Part shown: piece after piece, positions 1 to 12,200 of the stretch
Layout of the letters: every line of letters starts with the position of its first letter
Numbering within the stretch: the first letter of the stretch is position 1
Origin: Phallusia fumigata
Taxonomy: Eukaryota > Chordata > Ascidiacea > Phlebobranchia > Ascidiidae
DNA: 30,944 bases
NCBI GenBank assembly: GCA_008931825.1
Contig: QXVZ01006401.1
Span: 1-30,944 of the forward strand
Direction: 5' to 3'
Notes under the pieces: model-generated
Database searches by the model: none
Seen by the model: the letters and a program-made list of their open reading frames with translations, nothing else
Told to the model about the DNA's origin: nothing
Made by a program: the position numbers and the translations under genes

Positions 1-120
1 TCAGTTAAATTAAAAATATTTTCTTGGATCGAATCAATTAAACATCCAACAAATTAAATTCGTTTAATGAACAATAAATGCAAAATGTTTTAACTTTCGA
101 GCGGGGTTGTGTTAATTTAC

Positions 121-267
121 ATCAGGTTTCAGGTTTGACAACTCGCCTGCAAAACTGATGGCCCCCCACAGGAACTGCACTCCCGGAAACTTGTTGCAGA
201 TAATAGTGGGAGTTGCTGACATCAGCAGTTTGTGCGATCGGAACATTCGCTTCGGGTCGTTGATGTT
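121..267 (-). CDS. Exon 37: REJ-like region, last exon in window
   Basis: 147 bases, phase 0 in and out. Reads NINDPKRMFRSHKLLMSATP, then TIICNKFPGVQFLWGAISFA, then GELSNLKPD. The order R-S-x-x-L-x-x-x-A then C then W recalls the N-terminal REJ strand pattern of polycystin-1. Acceptor AAATTTACAG, donor GAT|GTAAAT. The gene continues left of the window. Confidence 0.68.
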
Positions 268-3200
268 CTGTAAATTTAAAATGAGCGATTTCATTCGAAA
301 AACAAATTAAATTCTACGATGCAATTAGTGCAAAATAAAATCTTGTTCGAACAGGGGGTCCGCAATCTTTTAAAGGCAGTGTGCCAGTTTATAAAGGCTA
401 GTTTACACGCGCTCTTTGTCGCTCGTTGCTGTTGTTGCACTTAACGATAAAAAGCAAGGTCGATCAACTTGGCTAAAAAAATACATAGAAATTTGAACTT
501 GTAAATAGCCTTGTGCGCCAACCGTGGTATGCGTACTAGGGGGATCAACTGACTCGTTGCCTTGGTAGGTAAAGACCTCATAATCTTATACATACTGTTT
601 TTGGCGAAATAAACATACCTATGTCTTAGATACAAGATCAATGAATGACTAAACCAGATTGTAATCTTGCAATTGAGTACAAGTTGATTTGGCCAACTCC
701 AGAAAAGTGAAGCTTTTTATAAATGCCACGTTCTTTTACACCCAACGTTTTACTTTATGTCTTAAACATGAGTTTTCAATTTTTACTTCGAAGATACATA
801 AGTAGCGCCAAGAGTATTTTCGACTATTTCAACAATGTGCCACATAGCAATACTCCATCAAATAATTGAAATACCAAAACACATTCGACAACTGACAAAT
901 ATACCTTCCCCTCTTCTTCTATCGTGATTTCCGGATAAATACATCCGCGCTCATTGATTGCGACGTTTACTGATGAGACTTCGTATGAGTCGTCGTCCGT
1001 TACATTCACCGTCACTTTGAACACTGTCTCCATATCGTAATTGTGTCTGTGTCGTAAATAAAATAATTTATGACTACTAGAATGGAGCGGTTTCGAACCA
1101 GCAAAAAATAGACAAACAAATTTAAATCGCAAAAGAATCGTTAAGGAGTTAACACGGTAAAATAAAAAATATTCCAATTATGAAAGCATACTTTGCATCT
1201 TTTTGAACGTATTGCGTTTCAACAAATCACCAATTTTTAAAAACGTCTGCATTACAACGGATTTACTATAAACAAGTTTCTGGCAGTTATGTTTGTAAAT
1301 AACTCTTCTAATCCGAGTCAACTTGCTAAACTTCTGTCAAAAACAAAAGTAGAAAAAAAACACAGAAAACTTTCCCTACTTTATTTTTATCCGGTTGGAG
1401 TCGCTGTTGGGATCGGTGTCAATCACTGTGCAGTTGACGTCATCACTGTGACGACAGAAGTGGGAACAGTTTGTCCCGAGGATGGAGTGGAATGCCAAGC
1501 CTCCGTCACCGAAATCCCATCTCACACAGCCACCGTTACCCAAGTACACAAACTGTGAAAAAACGTGGCAAAGCTTGGAAATTACTTTAGTTTGTGGTAA
1601 TTTTTTGAGTGATTATGTTAGTAAGCGTGCAAAAATAAAGCTTCGGGGAATTCTTATGATAAGTAAACAAGCCATTATAGTTAAGTTGCATTTAAAAAAT
1701 GACAAACTACTTCGAGATGATCAACTTAAGTATAGTGGAATGTTTATTATCACCATATAAATTATTTAACACACACAGAATTTAGAATAGCAAACACCAT
1801 CGCGTCATCAATACCATTTTATGTTGCCCGACAACAAATTTTAGCTCAGGTAAAGTAGTGAAAGACGTTTTTATTACATACTTTAATTCCCAGCGTAAAA
1901 CTTGGCAAAATTACATAACCAGCTTAAAATGCATAACTGCCAATTAACAATTTTTGGGTTGAATAAAATCCGTGATCTTGAAATGCGGGTTTATTTGGTG
2001 TAAGTTGTGATAGAAGAAAACTTACAGTGAGAGTCAATTCAACGGTTTCGTTCATAACAGCAACGTTGTTGTGAGTGATGGAACGAATCTGAAATCCCGA
2101 AACTTCCTGCCAGAACTTTCTCTCGTAGTGGTCGTACGTCTGTGACACAAGCAAAAAATTCTAGAGAAATTCAAATATTTTATCACCACATGTAAAGAAA
2201 CTTTTATGTAGTTTCAGATTTCGACAGATCACGTTTGCGAAAAAATATTAAATGCCAGCTTAGCGAATCTTACGTCTGGGACAAAAGCAAAATATATCCA
2301 CAAAGAAAACAATCTCTAGGACTTTTATTGATAATTATCATTTACTTTTTAAGAAATTTGTTCATATTTTCATGATTAAGACGTTTTTTGATTAACAAGT
2401 TATTCATAATTAACAAGTTATTTATGATTAAGAAGTTATGAAAGTAAACCTATGAAAAATTTTTTAATGCTAACTTGTATGTAGTTCAGAGTAAACAAAA
2501 ATTTGCCTTCCAGATAATTGTACAAATAACCAACCTTCATGTCAAGCTATATGAGAGAGTAAATAGTTTTTCTTTTACAAAATATGTTTTTAGGTTTCAG
2601 TTTTCCTTTAAAAGGCAACAAAAATCGCACGGTACCCGGCTGATAGTCAGTGGAGGAGCCGAGTTCCGATCTTCAGCGAAGAGGAGGCAGGTGGTGGTGG
2701 ATTCGTTCACCGACACTGATAGACACTTGAACGACCTCTCCTGACAGCAGAGATCCAAACATTCCTCTACTGTAGCGTTGCTGAACGATTTTAGAGGCAA
2801 ACTGCTGGAGAGATGGGTGTTGGGGAAATGATAGTAGTCACCAGAACAGGGAGCTGAAAAGGAAAAACGTTAAAGAAAAACTGCGATAATTTGCAACTAG
2901 TTTTTATTGTACAAAACGGTTTTGCCAGTGCTATAAGTGGTTCACTGTAATGTGGAGTTGGTCTGGCTCAATCGAAAATGATTTAAGGACTGTAGATTAG
3001 AAAAATTTTCATGGAGCACTGCAGTACTTTTTCAAATTTCATTTTGTTGACGAATAAGCTTTTAGTAAGTTGACTTCTAAAGAATGTGCCCAGGGCTATA
3101 TTTGGAAGAAAAACAACAATAAATAATTTAAAATCATTAGATGTTACCAACAAATCTTTGAATGGTTTTTGTGACGAAGCTCTTTGCGTAAAAAAACTTT

Positions 3201-6200
3201 CAAAAATGTCCGTTTTAAAAAGTTAATATTCAAAAATTGCAGTTTATTAACTTTACATACTTTCATAATATACAACTTTCGGCAAATACTATGGTAGAAC
3301 TTTAACCTGCTTCAAAAAAACGGATTTCAAAAATCGATAATTGAAGCAACTTACACATAGTTGTGAAATCTAACTTTGCTTGACTGCTGTATGTGTCCTT
3401 GTTGAAGGCTTGAACTGCCGCCTGATACTGCGTCGTCGGTTTTAATCCCTTCACCAAGTTGTATTCATGTTCGTCAACGTGTTGTGATGCCTGGAAAATA
3501 AGAAAAGTGAAACAGTTGGCAAAAATAATTGTCACCCCTGTATAAAACTCGTGAGGCCCCCTTGCTAAATTACACATATAATTTAAAAAAACATGTTACT
3601 TTTTATTTTTATTAATATACATGCAATTTTTTTCTTTCAGACAATAAGGATAACACATCAAGTGAAATAAACTTTAATCTTCAATTTTTTGAGGCGCCAA
3701 GTTACAGCTTATTTAGGTTTTACCAAAATCCGGATATAACTGCAGCATATATCTTACCACTAAGGTGTAGTTGACAAGTGGAGCAGTATACGCAGGTTGG
3801 TCGTCATCAGTGACGTCATCAGACATCGCGAAAACGTCATCACCGCCTTCGTCGGCGTCGTCGGACTCGTTAAAGTAGCGAACTTCGTAGATCTGCGAAA
3901 AAACGTTTCGGGCTTGGTGTAAACATTAAATATTAGCAAGATGCTGAAGTCAGAAACTCGACTCAAGCACTTATACTGTAAGATTGGCCAATCACTACCC
4001 AGCAGGGTTTCTTTTGGGGTTTGTTTTCCCGTCGAACCCCAACCCCCATTTCCTAGCATGGGTGGTTAGCTTCTAAGGCCCCCCTTGCTGGTCCCACCAA
4101 CGTCTCCCCCCCCAGTCAAAACTCACTCTCTCTTGTGAGTCCCCGCCAAATAACGCCTTGTAATTACGGTGTAGCTGCAGCGCGTTCGACCACGATTCAC
4201 CAATTGTGCGCTTCACTATTTCGCGCCTCATAACGTTCTAACGTTGCGCAGTTATTTACGGCCTGGTGATAGTTTTAGTGCTATTGTGTCGCTATGTTTT
4301 CTTTCACCAAGCGAAAAAACTCAACTCGTTAGGTTTGAACCGCATTGAATGAACCATATCATGGACAACTGCACTCACAGGAATAAAAAGGGAAAAATGA
4401 TCTAAATTCGGTATAAGCCGAGCTGAGTACTTATACAGATCAAAACTTCTAACATCGCATAAGAATAAACAAAATCTTGGCTACCTTTAATTTATAATAA
4501 TCGGCTCTTTCCACAACTTTCCAATCGATCTCAGCCTCCGTGTCCATGTAGTTTTGCGTCATCAACGTGACGTTTTGAGGGCTCGGGAGTTCTAAACAGA
4601 ATACAAACTTTCGCTTTACTTAAAGAATAGCTTAATAAAAAACTACCAGAGGTTGCTTTTTTCTACACATACAAGCTCTCTGGCAGGTAATTAACATGGT
4701 AGAAGAGTTTTATGATTGTCCAAAATTACTAGACCAGTTGTCAAGTTCCCAACTTTTTGTATTTTCAATGCAGGAATTTCGTTCAAAATGTAATTGCACG
4801 TAAAGTCAGTTTCTCTTTTCAACAACTGATTTAGACATACTGTTTACTAAAAAACTTTTTTGCTTTGAATTTTTGCTTTGAATATAAAAAACGTTGAGAA
4901 AGGCTTCGGCAAAAAAATATTTGTTACTTGAAAAAACTGGTTACTTGTAAACTGGTGAAGCGTGACGACAAAGCTCTCCGTTTTAGGGTTCACTGCTTTC
5001 ATCTCAATCTTATAATAGGAAGCCGGATGTAAATTTCTCACGGTCAGGCGTGGGAACGGCACCCAGTAGTTTTTCTCCTGCTTGTGAAGAACCAACCTGT
5101 AAAAAACGTATCGGTTTAAACCTGGGGTTCTTCACCCTGTGGTAATTCCCTACATGTGGGTAATGACAGTGCTACCAGGGTATGGGGGGTAATTAGCTGA
5201 ATCTGTTAGCTTAAATAGCACTGTTTTGTATTGAGTAGGAAAGAACTAGCAAAATAGACCAACTGGATTTTGGCAAATGTGAGAAATATGAATTTGGTCT
5301 GAACGTGGTATTGTGTAACAAAGAGGATTGTGCGTCAATAAACAGTGAAAAAGAAATTGAACAACATTTTTAAGGTGGTCGCAGACCCACAAAAAACTTT
5401 CACAGATTCATGTGAGACTCGGGGTTGGGATAGACTGGGTGTAAAATTGTAATCTGCTTCGCCAGAAGTTGTATTGCCAAATATAGGAGTTGGATAAAAA
5501 CTAGTTTGGAGAAAAACACGCTTGGAAGGTCGACTATGATTCGGTATGATTTATATATGAGTGTGCCGTTATCGTTGGCCTGCATGAAAGCTTTAGGGTA
5601 GATTCCAGTATAAAATATATTTCATCAAACACAAGAAAGTTAATCTCACTCGTAATGGTCGTCTTCTCGGGTTTCGATTCCAATTTTCACGAGATATTTT
5701 TTCGCCTGTGGAACTTCCTCCCACGTGACCACCATGGAACTATCGGTGACGTTTTGTTCGGGAATCGAGAAATTTTCTGGAGTCTGAAGTTCTGCGTGCA
5801 ATAGTGAATATTTTCACTTGGATAAAAATCACAGATTTAGTTAAACATCGATCATCTTTAATTAACACCAAACATACTCGGGTGTTATGACGTCAAACAT
5901 ACACGACGTAACACTTGTCGCCGTGTATTTCATTTCATAAATTAAAATATTTTCTGTCAGTTATTTACTCAACTCGGGTATATACAAATCACGGATTTTC
6001 AAATACTCCGTAATGTTTAAAGTAATGCTAGAAGTTTTAGAACAACAAGTCGTTTTTTATCGACTTATTTCAGCTAAAAAATGAAATCCAGTTTGGTGTA
6101 AAACACACTACACCTAAATTGGTAAATTGTCAAGCACCAACAATTTTGAGGTTTTATTTTGAATTTCATTTGTCGCAATGATTCAATTCCTGACTTCACA

Positions 6201-9200
6201 CAGACTCGACCTTATACACTGCACGTAACAGCAATAAAAAAATTGCCATTAAACCAGGAAGCACAGGTTATGAAAAGACGTAACAAAAGAAATTTGGATA
6301 TTAAGCTCTATTTAACGACTTTAGTTCCAACCTACAAACCCGATAAATTGATCGCCAACTTACTTGTGTAGCTCCTGACAGTCACAGGGTCGCTGAAGGT
6401 TTTCTTCTCCGTGTTGTGGGCGGTCACTGTGGCGCTGTAAAGTTCCCCGGAACTCAGTCCTTCGATCAATGCAACGGGTCTGCAGAAAACCAACAATCAC
6501 TTAAAAAACCTTATGGCTTCTGGTGCTGTGTTACCTCCAAGTTTGAAACAGCGCGGTCGACGCAGTTTCAAATCTATTAGATTTTCTGGATTTAATTCTC
6601 TGAAATATTTGTTTCCGTAAAAAAAATCGATTTTGTTTGAACAAAACCGAATTACTTTTCGTTCAACTCACAATGCGACTCTTAAAATCCGCGAGGTGGC
6701 GTTGGTGCGGTTGCCAATGACAACGCGGTAATCGTCGGCGGTCGGTACCGGCATCCATCGCAGCTCAAAGCTTGATGACGTCACTGAGCTACGTACGATT
6801 GTGACGTTTTTCGGGGTGAGAAGTCCTGAAAACACGAAACTTTGTAATTTTGTATCTGTAAATGTCCGTAAAAATAAGGACTCACTTGTATATTGCGTAA
6901 TATAACGCTCCACTCCTCTAGTCCGCGCGTTCTGACCGCTCACAGTCACGTGATATCGTGTTCCGTCCTTGAGTCTCGCCAAGGTCACTTCCGTAGCTCC
7001 ACTGCTCACCAAGAATCGACCGCGTTGATCCCGAGTCGGGGGTCTGTGTGGATCGGTTTGAATAAGAGAATAAGGCAGTGCTTCCCAGCCGGGGAGGAAT
7101 TTTTATGAATTAGGGGAGAAATTTCCACTTTCTAGTTAATTATGATAAGTGTAGTGTTACTTTTTGGTGAACCAGTGGTTCCAAAGCCTTTGATATTACT
7201 TAACATTATGAGAACCACAAACACCACAGCATGCACTGTTTTAAACTTTACTTACGTAATACTGATGACGTATTTGCTTGCAAACAAAACCGGATTCCAT
7301 TTCAAGTGGAATCGGTCGTGTTTCACGCTTGACTGAACAATGCGAAGTTCCTCGGCCGGGGACAATTCTGATAATTGACACAAAGGGTAAAACCGTTAAC
7401 ATTACATTGCTACTGTCACCAGAGTACAAGTATAACTATCATAAGATACTCATGCATATATAGCAGTGATTCTTAACCATTTTCCCACATTATCTATATC
7501 TGTTTAGGCCAAATTTCAATTTCTTGAGATGGAATACACAGTTGACGTTTACACAGGAGATAAATACGGGGCGGGAACAAATTTCAACGTTTTTGTCACT
7601 TTGTATGGAGAAAATGGCGATTCGGGTGAGAAAGATAAAAAGATGTCCAATTTTAACTTATCACATTACCTATTTCTGTTTAGAAATTTCAATTTCTTGC
7701 AGCTTACTAAAATCTAATTTATGTATTTTGCTAGTTCTGCCCTACTTAATACAAAACAGTTTAATTTTCAGTTAATTACCCATCAGCTACCCTGTCAGTA
7801 TCCACGTCAAGGAGTAATTATCCAATGGCTAACAGCCACTGATAAATATACCTAAAGTTGTTGTTATTGNTTTTCTGGAGTCTGAAGTTCTGCGTGCAAT
7901 AGTGAATATTTTCACTTGGATAAAAATCACAGATTTAGTTAAACATCGATCATCTTTAATTAACACCAAACATACTCGGGTGTTATGACGTCAAACATAC
8001 ACGACGTAACACTTGTCGCCGTGTATTTCATTTCATAAATTAAAATATTTTCTGTCAGTTATTTACTCAACTCGGGTATATACAAATCACGGATTTTCAA
8101 ATACTCCGTAATGTTTAAAGTAATGCTAGAAGTTTTAGAACAACAAGTCGTTTTTTATCGACTTATTTCAGCTAAAAAATGAAATCCAGTTTGGTGTAAA
8201 ACACACTACACCTAAATTGGTAAATTGTCAAGCACCAACAATTTTGAGGTTTTATTTTGAATTTCATTTGTCGCAATGATTCAATTCCTGACTTCACACA
8301 GACTCGACCTTATACACTGCACGTAACAGCAATAAAAAAATTGCCATTAAACCAGGAAGCACAGGTTATGAAAAGACGTAACAAAAGAAATTTGGATATT
8401 AAGCTCTATTTAACGACTTTAGTTCCAACCTACAAACCCGATAAATTGATCGCCAACTTACTTGTGTAGCTCCTGACAGTCACAGGGTCGCTGAAGGTTT
8501 TCTTCTCCGTGTTGTGGGCGGTCACTGTGGCGCTGTAAAGTTCCCCGGAACTCAGTCCTTCGATCAATGCAACGGGTCTGCAGAAAACCAACAATCACTT
8601 AAAAAACCTTATGGCTTCTGGTGCTGTGTTACCTCCAAGTTTGAAACAGCGCGGTCGACGCAGTTTCAAATCTATTAGATTTTCTGGATTTAATTCTCTG
8701 AAATATTTGTTTCCGTAAAAAAAATCGATTTTGTTTGAACAAAACCGAATTACTTTTCGTTCAACTCACAATGCGACTCTTAAAATCCGCGAGGTGGCGT
8801 TGGTGCGGTTGCCAATGACAACGCGGTAATCGTCGGCGGTCGGTACCGGCATCCATCGCAGCTCAAAGCTTGATGACGTCACTGAGCTACGTACGATTGT
8901 GACGTTTTTCGGGGTGAGAAGTCCTGAAAACACGAAACTTTGTAATTTTGTATCTGTAAATGTCCGTAAAAATAAGGACTCACTTGTATATTGCGTAATA
9001 TAACGCTCCACTCCTCTAGTCCGCGCGTTCTGACCGCTCACAGTCACGTGATATCGTGTTCCGTCCTTGAGTCTCGCCAAGGTCACTTCCGTAGCTCCAC
9101 TGCTCACCAAGAATCGACCGCGTTGATCCCGAGTCGGGGGTCTGTGTGGATCGGTTTGAATAAGAGAATAAGGCAGTGCTTCCCAGCCGGGGAGGAATTT

Positions 9201-12200
9201 TTATGAATTAGGGGAGAAATTTCCACTTTCTAGTTAATTATGATAAGTGTAGTGTTACTTTTTGGTGAACCAGTGGTTCCAAAGCCTTTGATATTACTTA
9301 ACATTATGAGAACCACAAACACCACAGCATGCACTGTTTTAAACTTTACTTACGTAATACTGATGACGTATTTGCTTGCAAACAAAACCGGATTCCATTT
9401 CAAGTGGAATCGGTCGTGTTTCACGCTTGACTGAACAATGCGAAGTTCCTCGGCCGGGGACAATTCTGATAATTGACACAAAGGGTAAAACCGTTAACAT
9501 TACATTGCTACTGTCACCAGAGTACAAGTATAACTATCATAAGATACTCATGCATATATAGCAGTGATTCTTAACCATTTTCCCACATTATCTATATCTG
9601 TTTAGGCCAAATTTCAATTTCTTGAGATGGAATACACAGTTGACGTTTACACAGGAGATAAATACGGGGCGGGAACAAATTTCAACGTTTTTGTCACTTT
9701 GTATGGAGAAAATGGCGATTCGGGTGAGAAAGATAAAAAGATGTCCAATTTTAACTTATCACATTACCTATTTCTGTTTAGAAATTTCAATTTCTTGCAG
9801 CTTACTAAAATCTAATTTATGTATTTTGCTAGTTCTGCCCTACTTAATACAAAACAGTTTAATTTTCAGTTAATTACCCATCAGCTACCCTGTCAGTATC
9901 CACGTCAAGGAGTAATTATCCAATGGCTAACAGCCACTGATAAATATACCTAAAGTTGTTGTTATTGTCAAGCTGATGATTTTTGCCAATTTTTTTGTTT
10001 GTGTAGGAAAGAAAAAACAGCAAAACTAGCAACTTACTTGTTATTTTCCATATCGCAGTCTTCTCGCTAGTCACGTGATTGTTTCCCGCCAAAACTTCGA
10101 TGGTGTAGTTTGTGTTCGGGCGTAAACCAGTGACTGATACCTGTTAAGCACATCGCACATGGTTGTACTTGAACAAACTGTTCCTATATTCATCATCAGA
10201 ATACGAAGCGACAAAGCTCGGCCCTCACAACATCAACTTGTACCAAATTTTCGTTGTTATTGAAATTGGGACAGATTCTCACGATGCACTAAAGGGTATA
10301 TAGAAGCCCAACGCAACTGTTTGACCAACGTTTCTTAACACTATACAGCTAAGTGCTTTGGAAAATCTCCCTCATGTGACAAAAATTAAAACGAATTAAT
10401 TTTATCACCATTAAAACTCGCTTGTTCAGCATTCATATGGAAAGAAATGGTCCAGATTATTAAAACATTTGACCAAATTACTTATATTGGACGTTCCCAA
10501 TCGCTCATTTATTCACTTGGTCTCTTGTTAATAACAAACGCCTCGATGGTGGCACTGGCATCCACGTTTCAAACCACTGGTTTAGTCAGTTTGTAGACAA
10601 AATATTACACGAAAAAATTCCATCGACCTCTGCCGTGCAAACCTAAGACTTGCTTTACCTCAGTGTTGGAAGTGTTACCGCTCCCAGACGGTGCCGAGGT
10701 CGAAGCCCAACTCTTGGTTTCAGGTCTGATGCGGACTTGATAGAAACTTCCTTTCTCCACAGTCAGCCACCGAATCGTCATTGTATCGTTCATCACATCC
10801 TTTGCCTCAACAGAGCGCGGTTTCTCCAGTTCTAAAAACGAGAAGTGCTTAAAATGTAAGACGTTTCTTTCAACAATTCTTACTTGGTCACCGGGTAGGT
10901 TCGCAACCAGGAGAGGAAATTTAAGAGTTAAAGGGGAAATTATTTAAATTATAGTTAAGTTATTCATGATAAGTGTAGTATTGTTTTCAGGTAGACCAGT
11001 GGTTACAAACCTTTCAATATTACTTCATATTACTTCTTGTCTAGTAGGGGAGGAATGAAAGCTCTAAAATAAGCAAAAGGGGAAAGTTGGGAACCACTGG
11101 TTTAGGCGATGGCGCAGTTAGTGACGTCATACGCTCAACAGCGACTTTTGGTGTGTGCTACGTCACCATCGATGACGTCATAAAGTTGTACACCAGGGCA
11201 CAGCGTTTTCCAGTAAACACAAAATGGCTTTAGATTATAATTGCTATTGCGTGACGTTGTTGGGGCCGACATCATCGCGCGAAGTTTGCCCGTCAGCGAA
11301 GGCAAAGTTCAAGACTCTTACCTGTGAATTTCTGCATTACGACCGGTAGGCTGTCAGTGTTCTTGTTGATCGCTTTCAACACGATCTTGTGTTTCACTGA
11401 AGCTTCCAAGTAGTTGAGGACGACCTCCGATGCGGTAACGTTGATATAATACGTGTTCTTGAGGTCAGCATAGGAACGATTCGACTCCACTACGTCATAA
11501 CCCCGACCTCTGACCCCTGACCTCCTCCGCAAGCTCGTGAAAGTGATGAAAGTGATGTCTCCGTTTTTTCCGCCGTCGTCTGAATTTCGTTTCACGCGTG
11601 TATTGCGCCTGGCGGAAAAATAAGAAAAGTCTGTCGCAAATATTTTTCATAGAAGTAAGATATCCTGCAAACAAAAGTTCTCGGGATTTGAAAATATTTA
11701 GTAATAAAGACAACCTCATTGCTTTCTTTTACGAGAGGTTGATGTCTGGAATACATGAAACCAAATAAGAGCAAGACTTGTTTTTCGAAAACCGGGTAAA
11801 AAATTTTTGTGCTGGATTTCGGGTAAAACCGGCTTGAAGGTTCGATAGAAGGCCAATTTTGCAAGCTACAAACTGATGCACATGCAAAAAGCTTTGAGCT
11901 TTGGAACACAAAGTAAGAATAAACAAATCAGTATATTGCTGTAAAAAAATTCGACATTTTGAAATTTGCTAGTGATTATCACTGGGTGAATAAAATCGAC
12001 AAAATCGGTGTAAACTGCTTTTTTTGGATTAAGAAGACCGACGTGATTAAATCAACTGTAGTCCAACAAAACTCACTTGGATCTGCTCATAGACTGGGAT
12101 CGACCGACTTGTATGACGTCAGTCAGAAGGCTCGGATCCATTGCATCGGGAGCGGGTTGAGATTCGTTGAGGAGAGGGTAAACCACGAGGCTGTGAAGTA

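Larger units (their letters stand above)
5773..7869. repeat. Left copy of an identical 2,097-base direct duplication
   Basis: Matches 7871-9967 at a constant offset of 2,098 wherever I compared it, including introns. It holds exons 24-27 duplicates plus the 5' end of exon 28, and is separated from the other copy by one N. Confidence 0.92.
7871..9967. repeat. Right copy of the 2,097-base direct duplication
   Basis: Same content as 5773-7869. Its right edge (9967) lies in the intron before exon 23. The exact identity and the single N at 7870 suggest an unmerged contig overlap. Confidence 0.92.

Noticed and set aside
1085-1100. tRNA or SINE B box (GGTTCGAAACC on the minus strand)
   Set aside because: No A box, clover-leaf or SINE body around it; a short chance match.
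3760-4059. 99-codon minus-strand open frame
   Set aside because: It reads exon 31 in the wrong frame and runs on into the intron; the phase-consistent frame gives the acidic FN3 segment instead.
10997-11014. CAGTGGTTACAAACC as the left end of a 103-base hAT element
   Set aside because: Alignment with the copy at 27927-28153 shows it is internal to the larger element.
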